Below, piece by piece: positions 17,508 through 25,550 of a stretch of DNA of 64,000 nucleotides. This stretch comes from Candidatus Mycobacterium methanotrophicum (GTDB taxonomy: Bacteria; Actinomycetota; Actinomycetes; Mycobacteriales; Mycobacteriaceae). The notes beneath the pieces were generated by a model, which did no database searches, was not told the origin of the DNA, and worked only from the letters and a program-made list of their open reading frames with translations. Every line of letters begins with the position of its first letter. Within the stretch, counting starts at the first letter, position 1. Location: contig NZ_CP097320.1 in assembly GCF_023515995.1 (NCBI RefSeq), positions 1,426,001 to 1,490,000 of the forward strand, in the 5' to 3' direction. The position numbers were made by a program, and so were the translations under genes.

Positions 17508-18895
17508 CGAGTATGGTCGCGTTGCTCGCCGTCGCGCGCAGCAAGTCCCTGGTGCTGATCACCTGGACCTTGTTGGGTGCTGCCGCTGCCGGCGTGATCA
17601 ACCTGCTGCTGCCGGTGGTCTACGAGGCAACCGCGAAAATTGTCATCGCGACGCCGTACTGGAACGACACCACCGCGGTTATCCCCGATCCGAGCTTTGC
17701 CGGCAAAACGCCCCAGTCGTACGGTGACGAATTCACCCAGCAGCGCATGGCGAGCTATGTACGGCTGGTGACAACACCGCTCGTCACCAACCGCGTTAAC
17801 GAACGATTGCGGTTGGGGACTTCCGGGGAAGGCCTTGCCAAGAAGCTAAGCGGCCACATGGTCCCTGACACGGTGATATTGCAAGTGCTGGCCCAAGACG
17901 CCTCCCCGGTGCGAGCGGCGACGATCGCCGATGCGGCAGCGCAGCAGACCGCCGAAGCCATCAAAGAACTTGAGCGCCCGCCCTACAGCGTGGTGTCTCC
18001 GGTTCAACCGGTGCTCGGCGAACCCGCGGCCGTTCCGTCACAACCCATCTCGCCGCGAACACTGTCGAACATCGTCTGCGGAGCGATCGTGGGGTTTTTG
18101 TTGGGTCTGACCTGGCTCGCCGTGTATGCCGCCCGGCGCGCAAGTCCAGAGCTAGTGCGGTTCCGGGGCGACGGCACCGGTACCGATGAATTCGCGGGCG
18201 TGCTCGGTGTGCTCACCGCCGAAGACCACCTAACGCTCGACGAGGTCCACGGCGACGCCAAGTTGCTTCGCCTGGAAATTGCGGACCGCCTAATTGAGGC
18301 CGAGGCTCACTCGCTCGTGATGACATCGCCGCGAGCTACCCCGGCCACCAGCATCCTCGCCGCAGTACTCGCGACCGCCTTAACGGAAGCAGGATCGCCC
18401 ACCGTCGTTGTAAGCGCCGACTTCACCGCCGGACACGACGACTCGACCGTCGGCCTGGGCGAACTGCTCTGTACGCCTTTGGCTTTGGACTCGGCCATCC
18501 AGTCGGATGAGCAGAGCGGAATCAGCTGGATTCCGGCCGGCACGGCGCCGGCAAATCCGACGAGGGAACTTATGGGCGCGAAGATGCGTGGCCTTCTGAT
18601 CGAGCTGTCCCGCCGCTACCGGCATGTCATCGTTGTCGGCCCGGGCGTACTGGAGTCAGCCGATGCCGTGGACCTGGCGAGCCAAGTCGGCGCATCGATT
18701 CTGGTCGACCTCGTCCCGGAAACCACCGCGGCGGAGCTCCGCGAAAGCGAAAGGCTGCTGAGCCTAGCCCGGGGCACCTGCCTGGGACGGGTGATTGTTG
18801 CCGCTCGGGCGTTCGCAAAGCATGTCGGGTTGCCGCAGTTCGACCAGCCGACGTCTAGCCGCATGAGCCAGTCAACCACCGTGAGCGGAGAATGA
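17504..18895 (+). CDS. Wzz/BY-kinase-like chain-length protein 1
   Basis: A 463-residue protein with two membrane segments (about 18-40 and 187-210) around an extracytoplasmic Wzz-type domain, and a cytoplasmic P-loop-like domain at the C-terminus. In a bacterial tyrosine kinase the Walker A motif would be at the SPRATPATSILAAVLATALT stretch (about 270); here Gly and Lys are lost. The Walker B position reads RHVIVVGPG with no Asp pair. The C-terminus lacks a tyrosine cluster. So this is probably a chain-length co-polymerase with a dead kinase domain. ATG 17504 overlaps the SGNH stop. It overlaps the next Wzz gene by 4 bases. Confidence 0.75.
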   Translation: MTSMVALLAVARSKSLVLITWTLLGAAAAGVINLLLPVVYEATAKIVIATPYWNDTTAVIPDPSFAGKTPQSYGDEFTQQRMASYVRLVTTPLVTNRVNERLRLGTSGEGLAKKLSGHMVPDTVILQVLAQDASPVRAATIADAAAQQTAEAIKELERPPYSVVSPVQPVLGEPAAVPSQPISPRTLSNIVCGAIVGFLLGLTWLAVYAARRASPELVRFRGDGTGTDEFAGVLGVLTAEDHLTLDEVHGDAKLLRLEIADRLIEAEAHSLVMTSPRATPATSILAAVLATALTEAGSPTVVVSADFTAGHDDSTVGLGELLCTPLALDSAIQSDEQSGISWIPAGTAPANPTRELMGAKMRGLLIELSRRYRHVIVVGPGVLESADAVDLASQVGASILVDLVPETTAAELRESERLLSLARGTCLGRVIVAARAFAKHVGLPQFDQPTSSRMSQSTTVSGE

Positions 18896-20196
18896 TGGAG
18901 CTATTGACACGAGTCTGGACTAAGGTCCGGCAGCGATGGCCGATCGTGGCTGCATGCCTGGCCGTCGCCATCATGGGTGTGACGGTCTACCACGTTGACG
19001 CCGGCAACGATTACACCGCGTCCACCGAGTTGTTCCTCCGGGCCCCGGATGTCAAGACATCCGTGGGTGCGTACCAGGGTGACCTGTTCTCTCGGCAGAG
19101 GGCGCAAACATACGTCAAGATGTTTCACAGCGACGATCTGGCGCAGATGGTGGTCGACAAGCTCGGCCTGTCCATAACAGCACAAGAGTTAGCGTCCAAG
19201 GTCTCAGCGACTACGGTGAAAAACACGGTGCTGATCGTTGTTTCAGTCACCGACGGCAATGCCCAGCACGCGGCCAATATCGCCAACGGATACGGGCAAG
19301 TCCTGCCAACCTACGTTGCCAAGCTCGAAAACGTCGTCGGTGACCCGAAGGTTGGGCCTCTGGTCCAGGTGGTGACAAAGGCGAATCCGGCCAGTGCAAC
19401 GGCTTCGGGATATCCGATGTCGATGGTCCTGTTTGCGGCGGTCATTATGGCTCTGCTCGTTGCGACCGGCATCATCTGGTTCCTTGACCGTTTCGACACC
19501 AGGGTGAGGTCGCGACGCCAGGTCGAGGAGATCACCGGATGCGACGTCGTCGGCAAGCTGCCCAAAACCCGGGCGCTCGGTTCCAATTGCAACGTCCTCC
19601 AAGCCTTCGACGAGTCTGAGGAATTCAAACAGGCGGCATTGCGACTCAGCCTGAATGTCGAGTCCGTGCTGCATCGCCTGCCCAGAATCAAAGCCGAAAT
19701 CCCACCCGTCGTCGCCGTTGTGGCCGGCCATCGCGGAGATGGAAGCACTGTCGCGACGCGGGCGCTTGCGCGGGCGTTCGCCGAACGTGGACGTGCGGCA
19801 GGCGTCGTGAGTTTGGACGCACCCAACCGGGAGTTGGAGGAGGCCGAGCCGGTTGTTGCGGGGTCTGCGTTGGCGGAGAAGGACAACCGAATCGATCCGG
19901 TGACGACCGTGTCTTGCTCAACAGCGGCGCTGACTGCCGAGATCCGCGGTCGAGACGCCCAGCTCCTGGAGAGCGACGTCATTTTGATCGACACACCTGC
20001 GTTCCACGAGTCGATCGAGGCCCAACTGGCGCTCTGCGCGGCGGATGCCGTGGTGCTCGTCGTGCGGCCGATCGCTAACACGACACTTTCGCTATATCGA
20101 CTGGTCGCCGCGGTCAAGGCGCTCGATATGCCGGTGCTCGGTGTTGTCGTCAATCTGGCGACTGAGTCCGCGACGGTAGAAGGATTTTACCTCTGA
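18892..20196 (+). CDS. Wzz/BY-kinase-like chain-length protein 2
   Basis: A 434-residue paralogue of the preceding protein. It has membrane segments at about 18-35 and 180-202 (MVLFAAVIMALLVATGIIWF), a periplasm-side Wzz domain, and a kinase-like domain from about 280. Walker A reads GHRGDGSTVATR, i.e. GDGST with the lysine absent; Walker B is better kept as DVILIDTPAF. There is no C-terminal tyrosine cluster beyond the final tyrosine in EGFYL. It likely controls polymer length together with the Wzy part of the fusion protein. It starts inside the stop codon of the first Wzz gene. Confidence 0.78.
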   Translation: MMELLTRVWTKVRQRWPIVAACLAVAIMGVTVYHVDAGNDYTASTELFLRAPDVKTSVGAYQGDLFSRQRAQTYVKMFHSDDLAQMVVDKLGLSITAQELASKVSATTVKNTVLIVVSVTDGNAQHAANIANGYGQVLPTYVAKLENVVGDPKVGPLVQVVTKANPASATASGYPMSMVLFAAVIMALLVATGIIWFLDRFDTRVRSRRQVEEITGCDVVGKLPKTRALGSNCNVLQAFDESEEFKQAALRLSLNVESVLHRLPRIKAEIPPVVAVVAGHRGDGSTVATRALARAFAERGRAAGVVSLDAPNRELEEAEPVVAGSALAEKDNRIDPVTTVSCSTAALTAEIRGRDAQLLESDVILIDTPAFHESIEAQLALCAADAVVLVVRPIANTTLSLYRLVAAVKALDMPVLGVVVNLATESATVEGFYL

Positions 20197-20244
20197 TGGA
20201 ATTCGACTAAGCCGCGCGAATTAGGTTGAGGGAGTTGCTTGGTC

Positions 20245-21381
20245 ATGCGCATCGCGGTGGTACACAGCTACTATTCGAACCGGGTTCCCAGCGGCGAAAA
20301 CGTTATCGTCGATTTGCAGGTTGAGGCGCTTCGCCGCGCCGGGCACGACGTCCGATTGATAAGTCGGCACCAGGAAGACGTCGAGAAGTCGAGGGCCTAC
20401 CCTGCTGTGACTGCCGTAGGTGTGGCAACCAACCGGGGACCGCGTCCCGTCGACGAGATCAACCGATTCGACCCCGACATCGTGCATGTGCACAACCTGT
20501 TCCCCAATTTCGGACGCAGTTGGGCATCACGGTATTCATCACGTCTTGTCACCACGGTTCACAATTACCGGCCGCTCTGTGCGGCGGCGACGTTGCTGCG
20601 CGACGGTGAGTCCTGCACCCTGTGCCCGGAGCGCCACAGCGCCCTTCCTGCCCTGAAATACCGCTGCTTCAAGGGCAGTCGGGTCGCGACGCTCCCGGTC
20701 GCCCTGGGCATGAGATTCGACCGCGACCCGCTGCTGGCCGCCGCGGCCAGGGTCATCACCATCAACGACGACATGCGGTCGCGCTACACCGCCTTGGGTT
20801 TGCCCGAACACAAGGTCGTGACGGTGCCCAACTTCACGTCGGCCGCAACCTCACCGGGAACGCGTGGTGGCGACAAGCACGGTGACTTCTGGCTCTTCGT
20901 CGGCCGAATCAGTCACGAGAAAGGCATCCTGCCGCTTGTGCGCGACTGGCCTAACGGGCCAAGGCTCAAGGTCGTGGGCTGCGGCCCGCTCGACGAGGAC
21001 TTACGCCGGATGGCGCGTCATAACGTCGAGCTGCTCGGGCACCGGTCGCCCACGGAGGTGCGCGCGCTGATGGCAGCAGCACGCGGTTTGTTCTTCCCCA
21101 GTATCTGGCCCGAAGGACTGCCGACGGTGTACCTAGAGGCGCTGGCCACCGGTCTACCGGTGATTGCAGGAGCTCGATCGATCGTCGGTCAGCTCGTCGA
21201 GCGCGATGGCACCGGAATCGTCATGTCGGGGTCGGTGGCCGACGACATCGACAGAGCCGACGCCGAATTCCCCGGGTTGATTGCCCACTGCCGCAATGTC
21301 TATGAGAAGTTCTACACCGAAGCGGCATGGGTGAGCGCGGTGCAGGGCGTCTACGGCGACGTCCTGGCTATGGCCGGCTGA
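20245..21381 (+). CDS. glycosyltransferase family 4
   Basis: A 378-residue GT4 enzyme starting MRIAVVHSYYSNRVPSGEN, with the N-terminal glycine-free loop SGENVIVD typical of the family. The acceptor domain has DIVHVHNLFPNF. The donor domain has WLFVGRISHEKGILPLV and the EX7E-type motif in FFPSIWPEGLPTVYLEALAT (Glu pair eight apart). A cysteine-rich insert (ESCTLCPERH) is common in a subset of GT4 enzymes. It sits 48 bases after the second Wzz gene and is likely the last member of this transcription unit. It should add a sugar to the repeat unit on the cytoplasmic face. Confidence 0.88.
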   Translation: MRIAVVHSYYSNRVPSGENVIVDLQVEALRRAGHDVRLISRHQEDVEKSRAYPAVTAVGVATNRGPRPVDEINRFDPDIVHVHNLFPNFGRSWASRYSSRLVTTVHNYRPLCAAATLLRDGESCTLCPERHSALPALKYRCFKGSRVATLPVALGMRFDRDPLLAAAARVITINDDMRSRYTALGLPEHKVVTVPNFTSAATSPGTRGGDKHGDFWLFVGRISHEKGILPLVRDWPNGPRLKVVGCGPLDEDLRRMARHNVELLGHRSPTEVRALMAAARGLFFPSIWPEGLPTVYLEALATGLPVIAGARSIVGQLVERDGTGIVMSGSVADDIDRADAEFPGLIAHCRNVYEKFYTEAAWVSAVQGVYGDVLAMAG

Positions 21382-21695
21382 CTGCCGTTCGTGGTTGGTG
21401 ACCTCGATTTCAGATACCTTAATTCGGCGTTTGCGAGTTCCGTAGACGTGAAAGATACACTGCCACAGGTATATTCGGACTATCCGATGGTCCGGTTTCC
21501 AGCACTAGCGCTGATCGGGTTTCCGTGGCAGGAGTCCTGGGCCTGAGCGCCCACTCGCGAATCACAGAGCAGGTCAAGGCTTCTGGTTCGAAGACAAGGT
21601 ATGTGACGGTTAGGCTGCTAGTCTCGACGCAGCCCCGTTCGATTCGCTGAGCTGACGAGAATCGTTCGGCGCGTCGAACTCTCAGGAGGCTACTA
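21382..21695 (+). promoter_or_regulatory. 314-base gap with a candidate promoter
   Basis: No gene is seen. TTGCGA (21431-21436) and TACACT (21456-21461) could form -35 and -10 boxes, but the 19-base spacer is long. GGTATATTCGG follows at 21469-21479, a word also present near 22336. A strong ribosome site AGGAGG at 21684-21689 belongs to the next gene. Confidence 0.3.
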
Positions 21696-22007
21696 ATGAA
21701 CCAGCTTTTCTACAGCATCTTGGCAATGAACGCGCTCTTCTCCTCAATAGCATGGTGTGCAGCCAAACCCGATCAATGGTCGATACTGGCAGTCTTGGCG
21801 TTTGCGCTCATTTGGCCGTTTGTCAACGGGCCCCTGGAAGGAAACATCCTTCTTAAGCTCAACAGCACCAACGGAATTACGGTGTCGGACTTGTTGTCGG
21901 TCCTGGCAGCGGTGATCGCGCTCATTCAGGCGATGAGGCTCCGCCGGGACGTGCGCAGCGACCAGTCCGCTACCGAAAACCTCGACATTACGGAAAAGCG
22001 CCAGTGA
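21696..22007 (+). CDS. small membrane protein, unknown function
   Basis: A 103-residue protein with an excellent AGGAGG site six bases before the ATG. It has about three hydrophobic stretches (5-22, 27-45 and 66-80), a short loop GPLEGNILLKLNSTNGI and a charged tail RLRRDVRSDQSATENLDITEKRQ. I do not recognise the family. The pattern (small, polytopic, charged cytosolic tail) and the place in the locus suggest an accessory subunit of a membrane enzyme or transporter. It is preceded by a long untranslated gap, so it starts a new transcription unit. Confidence 0.6.
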   Translation: MNQLFYSILAMNALFSSIAWCAAKPDQWSILAVLAFALIWPFVNGPLEGNILLKLNSTNGITVSDLLSVLAAVIALIQAMRLRRDVRSDQSATENLDITEKRQ

Positions 22008-22105
22008 GCGACACACCGCCGCAAGATTGGACTACGGCCTTAAGTCGTAGACCCACGTCCTGACCGATCTGGCCACTCGGTCGATGTCGGCATGGTCACC
22101 TCGCT

Positions 22106-22264
22106 ACTGCGCCGCTGGATGCACCTGTGGGACCCGTCCGCGCAGAAGTGCGCCTGCGTACCGGGGCCAGCTTCCTCGACAACTTCGAGGTACTGGGTCC
22201 CGCACTCGCCTTCGTCTCGTCGATGGCCGGCGCGTACGGAAAGGGCAGCGTTGGCCTGATCTAA
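22106..22264 (+). pseudogene. possible C-terminal remnant of an unknown gene
   Basis: One frame reads a protein-like end, ...LDAPVGPVRAEVRLRTG...FEVLGPALAFVSSM...GKGSVGLI, then TAA. No start codon with a ribosome site was found and the upstream part is not coding-like. It may be the tail of a gene lost during rearrangement of the locus. The family is not recognised. Confidence 0.3.
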
Positions 22265-22341
22265 AGACTTTAAGTCTGATATCTCACGGTATAGCATGAC
22301 AACGTGCGTAAAGTGTGCCGTCTGGATGCATCATCGGTATA
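22265..22341 (+). promoter_or_regulatory. palindrome plus repeated GGTATA element
   Basis: AGACTTTAAGTCT (22265-22277) is a perfect inverted repeat around a central T. CACGGTATAG (22285-22294) and ATCATCGGTATA (22330-22341) follow. The last two match words in the promoter region at 12594-12640. They precede the unit that starts with the small protein at 22386 and the second flippase. Confidence 0.45.
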
Positions 22342-22385
22342 TTCGATTTCGGCCCGGGTTCACCGGTAACAGGGGACTAATCACC

Positions 22386-22604
22386 ATGCAACGGAAGAGG
22401 GTGGGCTCGACAAACATGGGGCTCATGACGCGGATGATTGCGGCGATCGTCCTCACGGTGTTGGCGGCGCTGACGTTGTACTTCGTTTTCCTCCACGGTA
22501 AACGCCCTGCTGACAGCGAGGTGCAGCCCACAGACCACTACCTCAGATATTCACCAGCGTCAGAAGCCGCAAGTCTCCGATATCCGATGCCGGTCAGTGA
22601 ATGA
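22386..22604 (+). CDS. very small single-pass membrane protein
   Basis: A 72-residue protein from ATG 22386 (MQRKRVGSTNMGLMTRM), with one membrane segment IAAIVLTVLAALTLYFVFL (about 18-36) and a short hydrophilic tail. The weak site AGGGGA lies upstream. It ends 3 bases before the flippase start, which suggests coupled translation. The family is unknown. A start at 22416 (MGLMTRM) is an alternative. Confidence 0.45.
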   Translation: MQRKRVGSTNMGLMTRMIAAIVLTVLAALTLYFVFLHGKRPADSEVQPTDHYLRYSPASEAASLRYPMPVSE

Positions 22605-22607
22605 CAT

Positions 22608-23882
22608 GTGCGAGGTAAAGTGACCATCTCGACGCTGAACCGCAAGGCACGTGTCTGGTCTACGGTGATCGACCAAGTCTTCTCCAGCGCCAGCAACGGG
22701 ATCTTCACATTCGCCGTCGCAGTCGCGTCTCCGACGCAATCGTTCGGCGAGATCGTTCTGATGTTAACGGCCCTTCTCACCGTACTGGGAGTTCAGCGCG
22801 GCGCGGTGGGAACTCCACTGCTGCTGAAATCCGATCAAACGCCCGAGCAAATACGCCGAGACGGTTCCTTCGCGCTGGTCGCAGGCTTGGCGACCGGCTG
22901 CGCCGTACTCGGCGCGATGGTGACCTTCGGGCACGCAGTCGGGCTGCCCGCGGTCCTGCTCGGCGTTTCTGCGCCGATCCTGCTGTGCCAAGACGTCTTG
23001 AGGTATGTCACGTTCGCTGAAGGAAGACCCCATGTTGCGGCGACGTGGGATGGCGCCTGGTTCCTTGGAAGTCTTTTGCTCCTCGTTTCGGCCTGGCTGA
23101 AGCTTTCGACCGTGCCGTGGTTGATCGGAGGGTGGGCAGTCCTCGGCCTGATGGCCTTCGCAGGTATGGCGGCGGATCTTCGGATGATGCCCCAACTCGA
23201 GGGCTTCGGGCGCTGGGCCAGAGCCGGCTGGCAACACCGCGCCAGGTTCGGCATCGACGCAGGGGCCGAGCTGACTGGTGGCTTCCTGGTTCTTTCGATG
23301 GTGGCGGCTCTGCTGAGCCCCACAGCCACGGCGGCCCTTCGCGGCGCAACGGTCCTGTTGTCTCCGCTTGCGATACTGGCAGGGGCCCTGCAGCTAATCG
23401 TCATCTCAGAAAGCACCCGCAATTCCGCGCAACCCCGGGACGTCTGGTACGCGGCATTGCGATACATGGCTGGCATCGCAGCGTTGTCTGTGCTGGTAGG
23501 CGTGGTGCTGTGTGCATTGCCGGCCAGCGTGGGGGCTTATCTCTTGGGCCAGTCGTTCGAACCGGCCCAGCATGTGCTTCCCATCGTGCTAGTCGGGTAT
23601 TTCGCGACCGCAATCGGTCTCGTGGTGAGTGTGTTTTTCAAGACGTTCAATCGGAGTTCGGATTTGATGCGGTGGAAAATCGCATCGACGATGGTAACGC
23701 TCGTGGGCGCCACCGGCGCCACGTTGTTATTTCACAGCGCAAGTGGCGTCGCTGTCGGACTGGCTGTGGCAGCGATTCTGATGTCCTTCCTCGCACTAGC
23801 TTATTACGCGCCCTGGGAGGTACGTACTGGCATGTCGTCCGTGGACAATCGCAGCCTGAGACTTGATGCCGCAGAACTCTAG
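22608..23882 (+). CDS. Wzx-like polysaccharide flippase (stand-alone)
   Basis: A 424-residue protein with about 12 membrane segments, of the MATE/MOP-type polysaccharide transporter fold. It is a paralogue of the N-terminal part of the fusion protein at 13943, sharing RGAVGTPLLL, IRRDGSFALVAG, QHRARFGIDAG and ALRGATVLLSP. It should move a lipid-linked oligosaccharide across the membrane. GTG 22608 is used as start because the frame is open only from there; GTG 22620 is an alternative. Two flippase modules in one locus suggest either two repeat-unit types or subfunction after duplication. Confidence 0.8.
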   Translation: MRGKVTISTLNRKARVWSTVIDQVFSSASNGIFTFAVAVASPTQSFGEIVLMLTALLTVLGVQRGAVGTPLLLKSDQTPEQIRRDGSFALVAGLATGCAVLGAMVTFGHAVGLPAVLLGVSAPILLCQDVLRYVTFAEGRPHVAATWDGAWFLGSLLLLVSAWLKLSTVPWLIGGWAVLGLMAFAGMAADLRMMPQLEGFGRWARAGWQHRARFGIDAGAELTGGFLVLSMVAALLSPTATAALRGATVLLSPLAILAGALQLIVISESTRNSAQPRDVWYAALRYMAGIAALSVLVGVVLCALPASVGAYLLGQSFEPAQHVLPIVLVGYFATAIGLVVSVFFKTFNRSSDLMRWKIASTMVTLVGATGATLLFHSASGVAVGLAVAAILMSFLALAYYAPWEVRTGMSSVDNRSLRLDAAEL

Positions 23883-23898
23883 GGAGCACTGAGACGGT

Positions 23899-24669
23899 AT
23901 GGAAGAGCCAAGCGCTGCAACGTTCACAAAGCTGCTCCGGCGGCTCATCGGTGATGGAACCATTCGTACGGACGACTCCGTGTTAGTTCAGTTCGCTGGG
24001 TCATTCGATGAAGCTGTATGCGCCGAGGTGGGCCTAACCAATTGCAGTTTCAGCAACATCGCGCCCCATAGCCGCAGCACTGGCCAGACATCGGCGGTAA
24101 AGTTCGATGCCCACCGGATGCCGCAGCCGCCCGGGTCGTTCGACCATGTGATGGGACACTCCGGCCTGCACCACTGTTCTCGCCCGCATGAGGCGCTACA
24201 CGAGATGTATCGACTCGCCCGCAAGACGGTGATCTTTGTCGAGAATCAGGACTCACTCATGATGCGTGCAGCCACGCGGGCCGGAGTTGTCACCTGGCAC
24301 GAGCTGGTTGCGGTGATCGACGCAGAGTACAAGTCAGGTGGCGTCGACGGCACAGGAGTCCCGAACTTCGTCTATCGATGGACTCGCCGGGAGGTCCGCA
24401 AGGCTGTCGCGTCATTCGACCCGGCCTACGACGTCCCGATTGAGTTTCACTGCGAATGGAACCTCGGCTCGGGCCGGGTCGCCACCCGACTCCTCCAGCG
24501 CAAACTGCACCTGTCGGATGAGCAGGCGCAACAAGGCTTTGGCTGGGCTTATCGGGTTCTCAACGCTGCCATCCCGTGGCAGGGCAACATCTTCGCGGCC
24601 ATCATCCGCAAAGGCCTCGCGAAACTCCATCCGTGGATGGAATCGCCGACGGAGATGAAGCGCGTCTGA
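23899..24669 (+). CDS. SAM-dependent methyltransferase (Methyltransf_11-like)
   Basis: A 256-residue protein. Residues about 30-120 fit the core of a class I methyltransferase, although motif I is degenerate (LVQFAGSFDEAVCAEVG). The post-I region PQPPGSFDHVMGHSGLHHCSRPHEALHEMYRLARKTVIFVE is typical of the type 11 family (hHc-RP..L-EmyRv). The C-terminal half is an extra domain, with VPNFVYRWTRREVRKAV. It is 16 bases after the flippase and most likely methylates a sugar of the repeat unit. The weak SAM loop leaves some doubt about activity. Confidence 0.7.
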   Translation: MEEPSAATFTKLLRRLIGDGTIRTDDSVLVQFAGSFDEAVCAEVGLTNCSFSNIAPHSRSTGQTSAVKFDAHRMPQPPGSFDHVMGHSGLHHCSRPHEALHEMYRLARKTVIFVENQDSLMMRAATRAGVVTWHELVAVIDAEYKSGGVDGTGVPNFVYRWTRREVRKAVASFDPAYDVPIEFHCEWNLGSGRVATRLLQRKLHLSDEQAQQGFGWAYRVLNAAIPWQGNIFAAIIRKGLAKLHPWMESPTEMKRV

Positions 24670-24974
24670 GCATCTTCGCTGGGCCCGCTACCTGCCACAC
24701 GTGATAGGCGGCCGAACGGAAGGTCCGCTGGCGCAGACCCTGTTCGCGGTGTCGGTCTTCCGCAAAATTTGCCGCGGTCGCCGCGTGGCTTCTCCAACTG
24801 GGCGGCCGAGGGACGGACAGGTACGCGACTTTGCTCATGTATTCGAGCACTGGCTTTAGCATTTGACTTTCCGTTGCGCCGCCGCCGGCCCGAGGGCTTC
24901 AGTTGCTTCCGACGGTCGTTCTCCAGGGAAACCAGTCCAAGCGCGCCTTCCCGCCTAAGCTCAATGCCGGGAAG
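24670..24974. other. gene-free stretch after the methyltransferase
   Basis: About 300 bases with no supported gene. Codon-like bias is weak in all frames, and no hairpin with a T-run was found. Confidence 0.4.
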
Positions 24975-25226
24975 TTAAGGCCCGAGGACTCTGGTCACCC
25001 CCACCCGCGACGGCAGCTCCCGCAACCGCCGCTGGGCGGCCCGGGCCTGCTCCAACACCGAATCCACCAACTCGAACGGCGCCTGCCCGGTCAGCTCACC
25101 CAGGTGCCCGGGCGCGAACACGCCAGCCGCGACGGTGGTCGTCCTGGTCACGGTCTCGACAACCCGCCTCAACGCGCCACGGGCATCACGCCCGGCCCGG
25201 CCCCGGGCTCGACGGGCATGGCACAA
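24975..25226 (-). pseudogene. IS4-type transposase remnant (N-terminal domain)
   Basis: The frame reads VTRTTTVAAGVFAPGHLGEL, then FELVDSVLEQARAAQRRLRELPSRVGV, and then stops. This is the start of the insertion element 4 transposase family (N-terminal domain before the DDE core). The catalytic part is missing, so the element is dead. The frame starts near 25226, next to the hairpin at 25236-25287. Confidence 0.65.
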
Positions 25227-25235
25227 TCCCGCATC

Positions 25236-25287
25236 GCGGCTCCTGGGTAGAACGTGATCTTGGCGATCGTTCTTCTACCAGGAGCCG
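25236..25287. repeat. imperfect hairpin upstream of the IS4-type remnant
   Basis: GCGGCTCCTGG with TAGAA (from 25236) pairs with TTCTACCAGGAGCCGC (ending 25287), with small bulges and a loop of about 13 bases. It probably belongs to the end or leader of the same insertion element. Confidence 0.5.
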
Positions 25288-25422
25288 CGCCTATCTCACC
25301 GCAACAGCCCCAAATGCCCCGCGTGCCGCGCTTGACGCAACAGTCACACCCTTAACTCCTGGCATTGACGCTAAGCTTCGCTAACGCGCAAAGACTGGAA
25401 GTTGGTAGATCGCTTGTATACC

Positions 25423-25485
25423 TTCAACTGGTATGTATAATGCGTATAGATAATACTATTGGTATCTGGCTATCGGCCCGCAGGA
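25423..25485 (+). promoter_or_regulatory. AT-rich promoter region of the epimerase unit
   Basis: A very AT-rich stretch with GGTATGTATAATGCGTATAG (25430-25449) and ATTGGTATC (25457-25465). TATAAT at 25435-25440 is a consensus -10 hexamer. The TTGTAT at 25414-25419 lies 15 bases upstream, somewhat short for a -35. The words GTATAG and GGTAT recall the regions at 12599-12640 and 22289-22341. Confidence 0.45.
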
Positions 25486-25550
25486 GCCTTCCGTAGTAAC
25501 CGCGGCCCGCTTGCCGGGCCAGCCCCTGCTTCATCTAGGAGGACTAGAAC

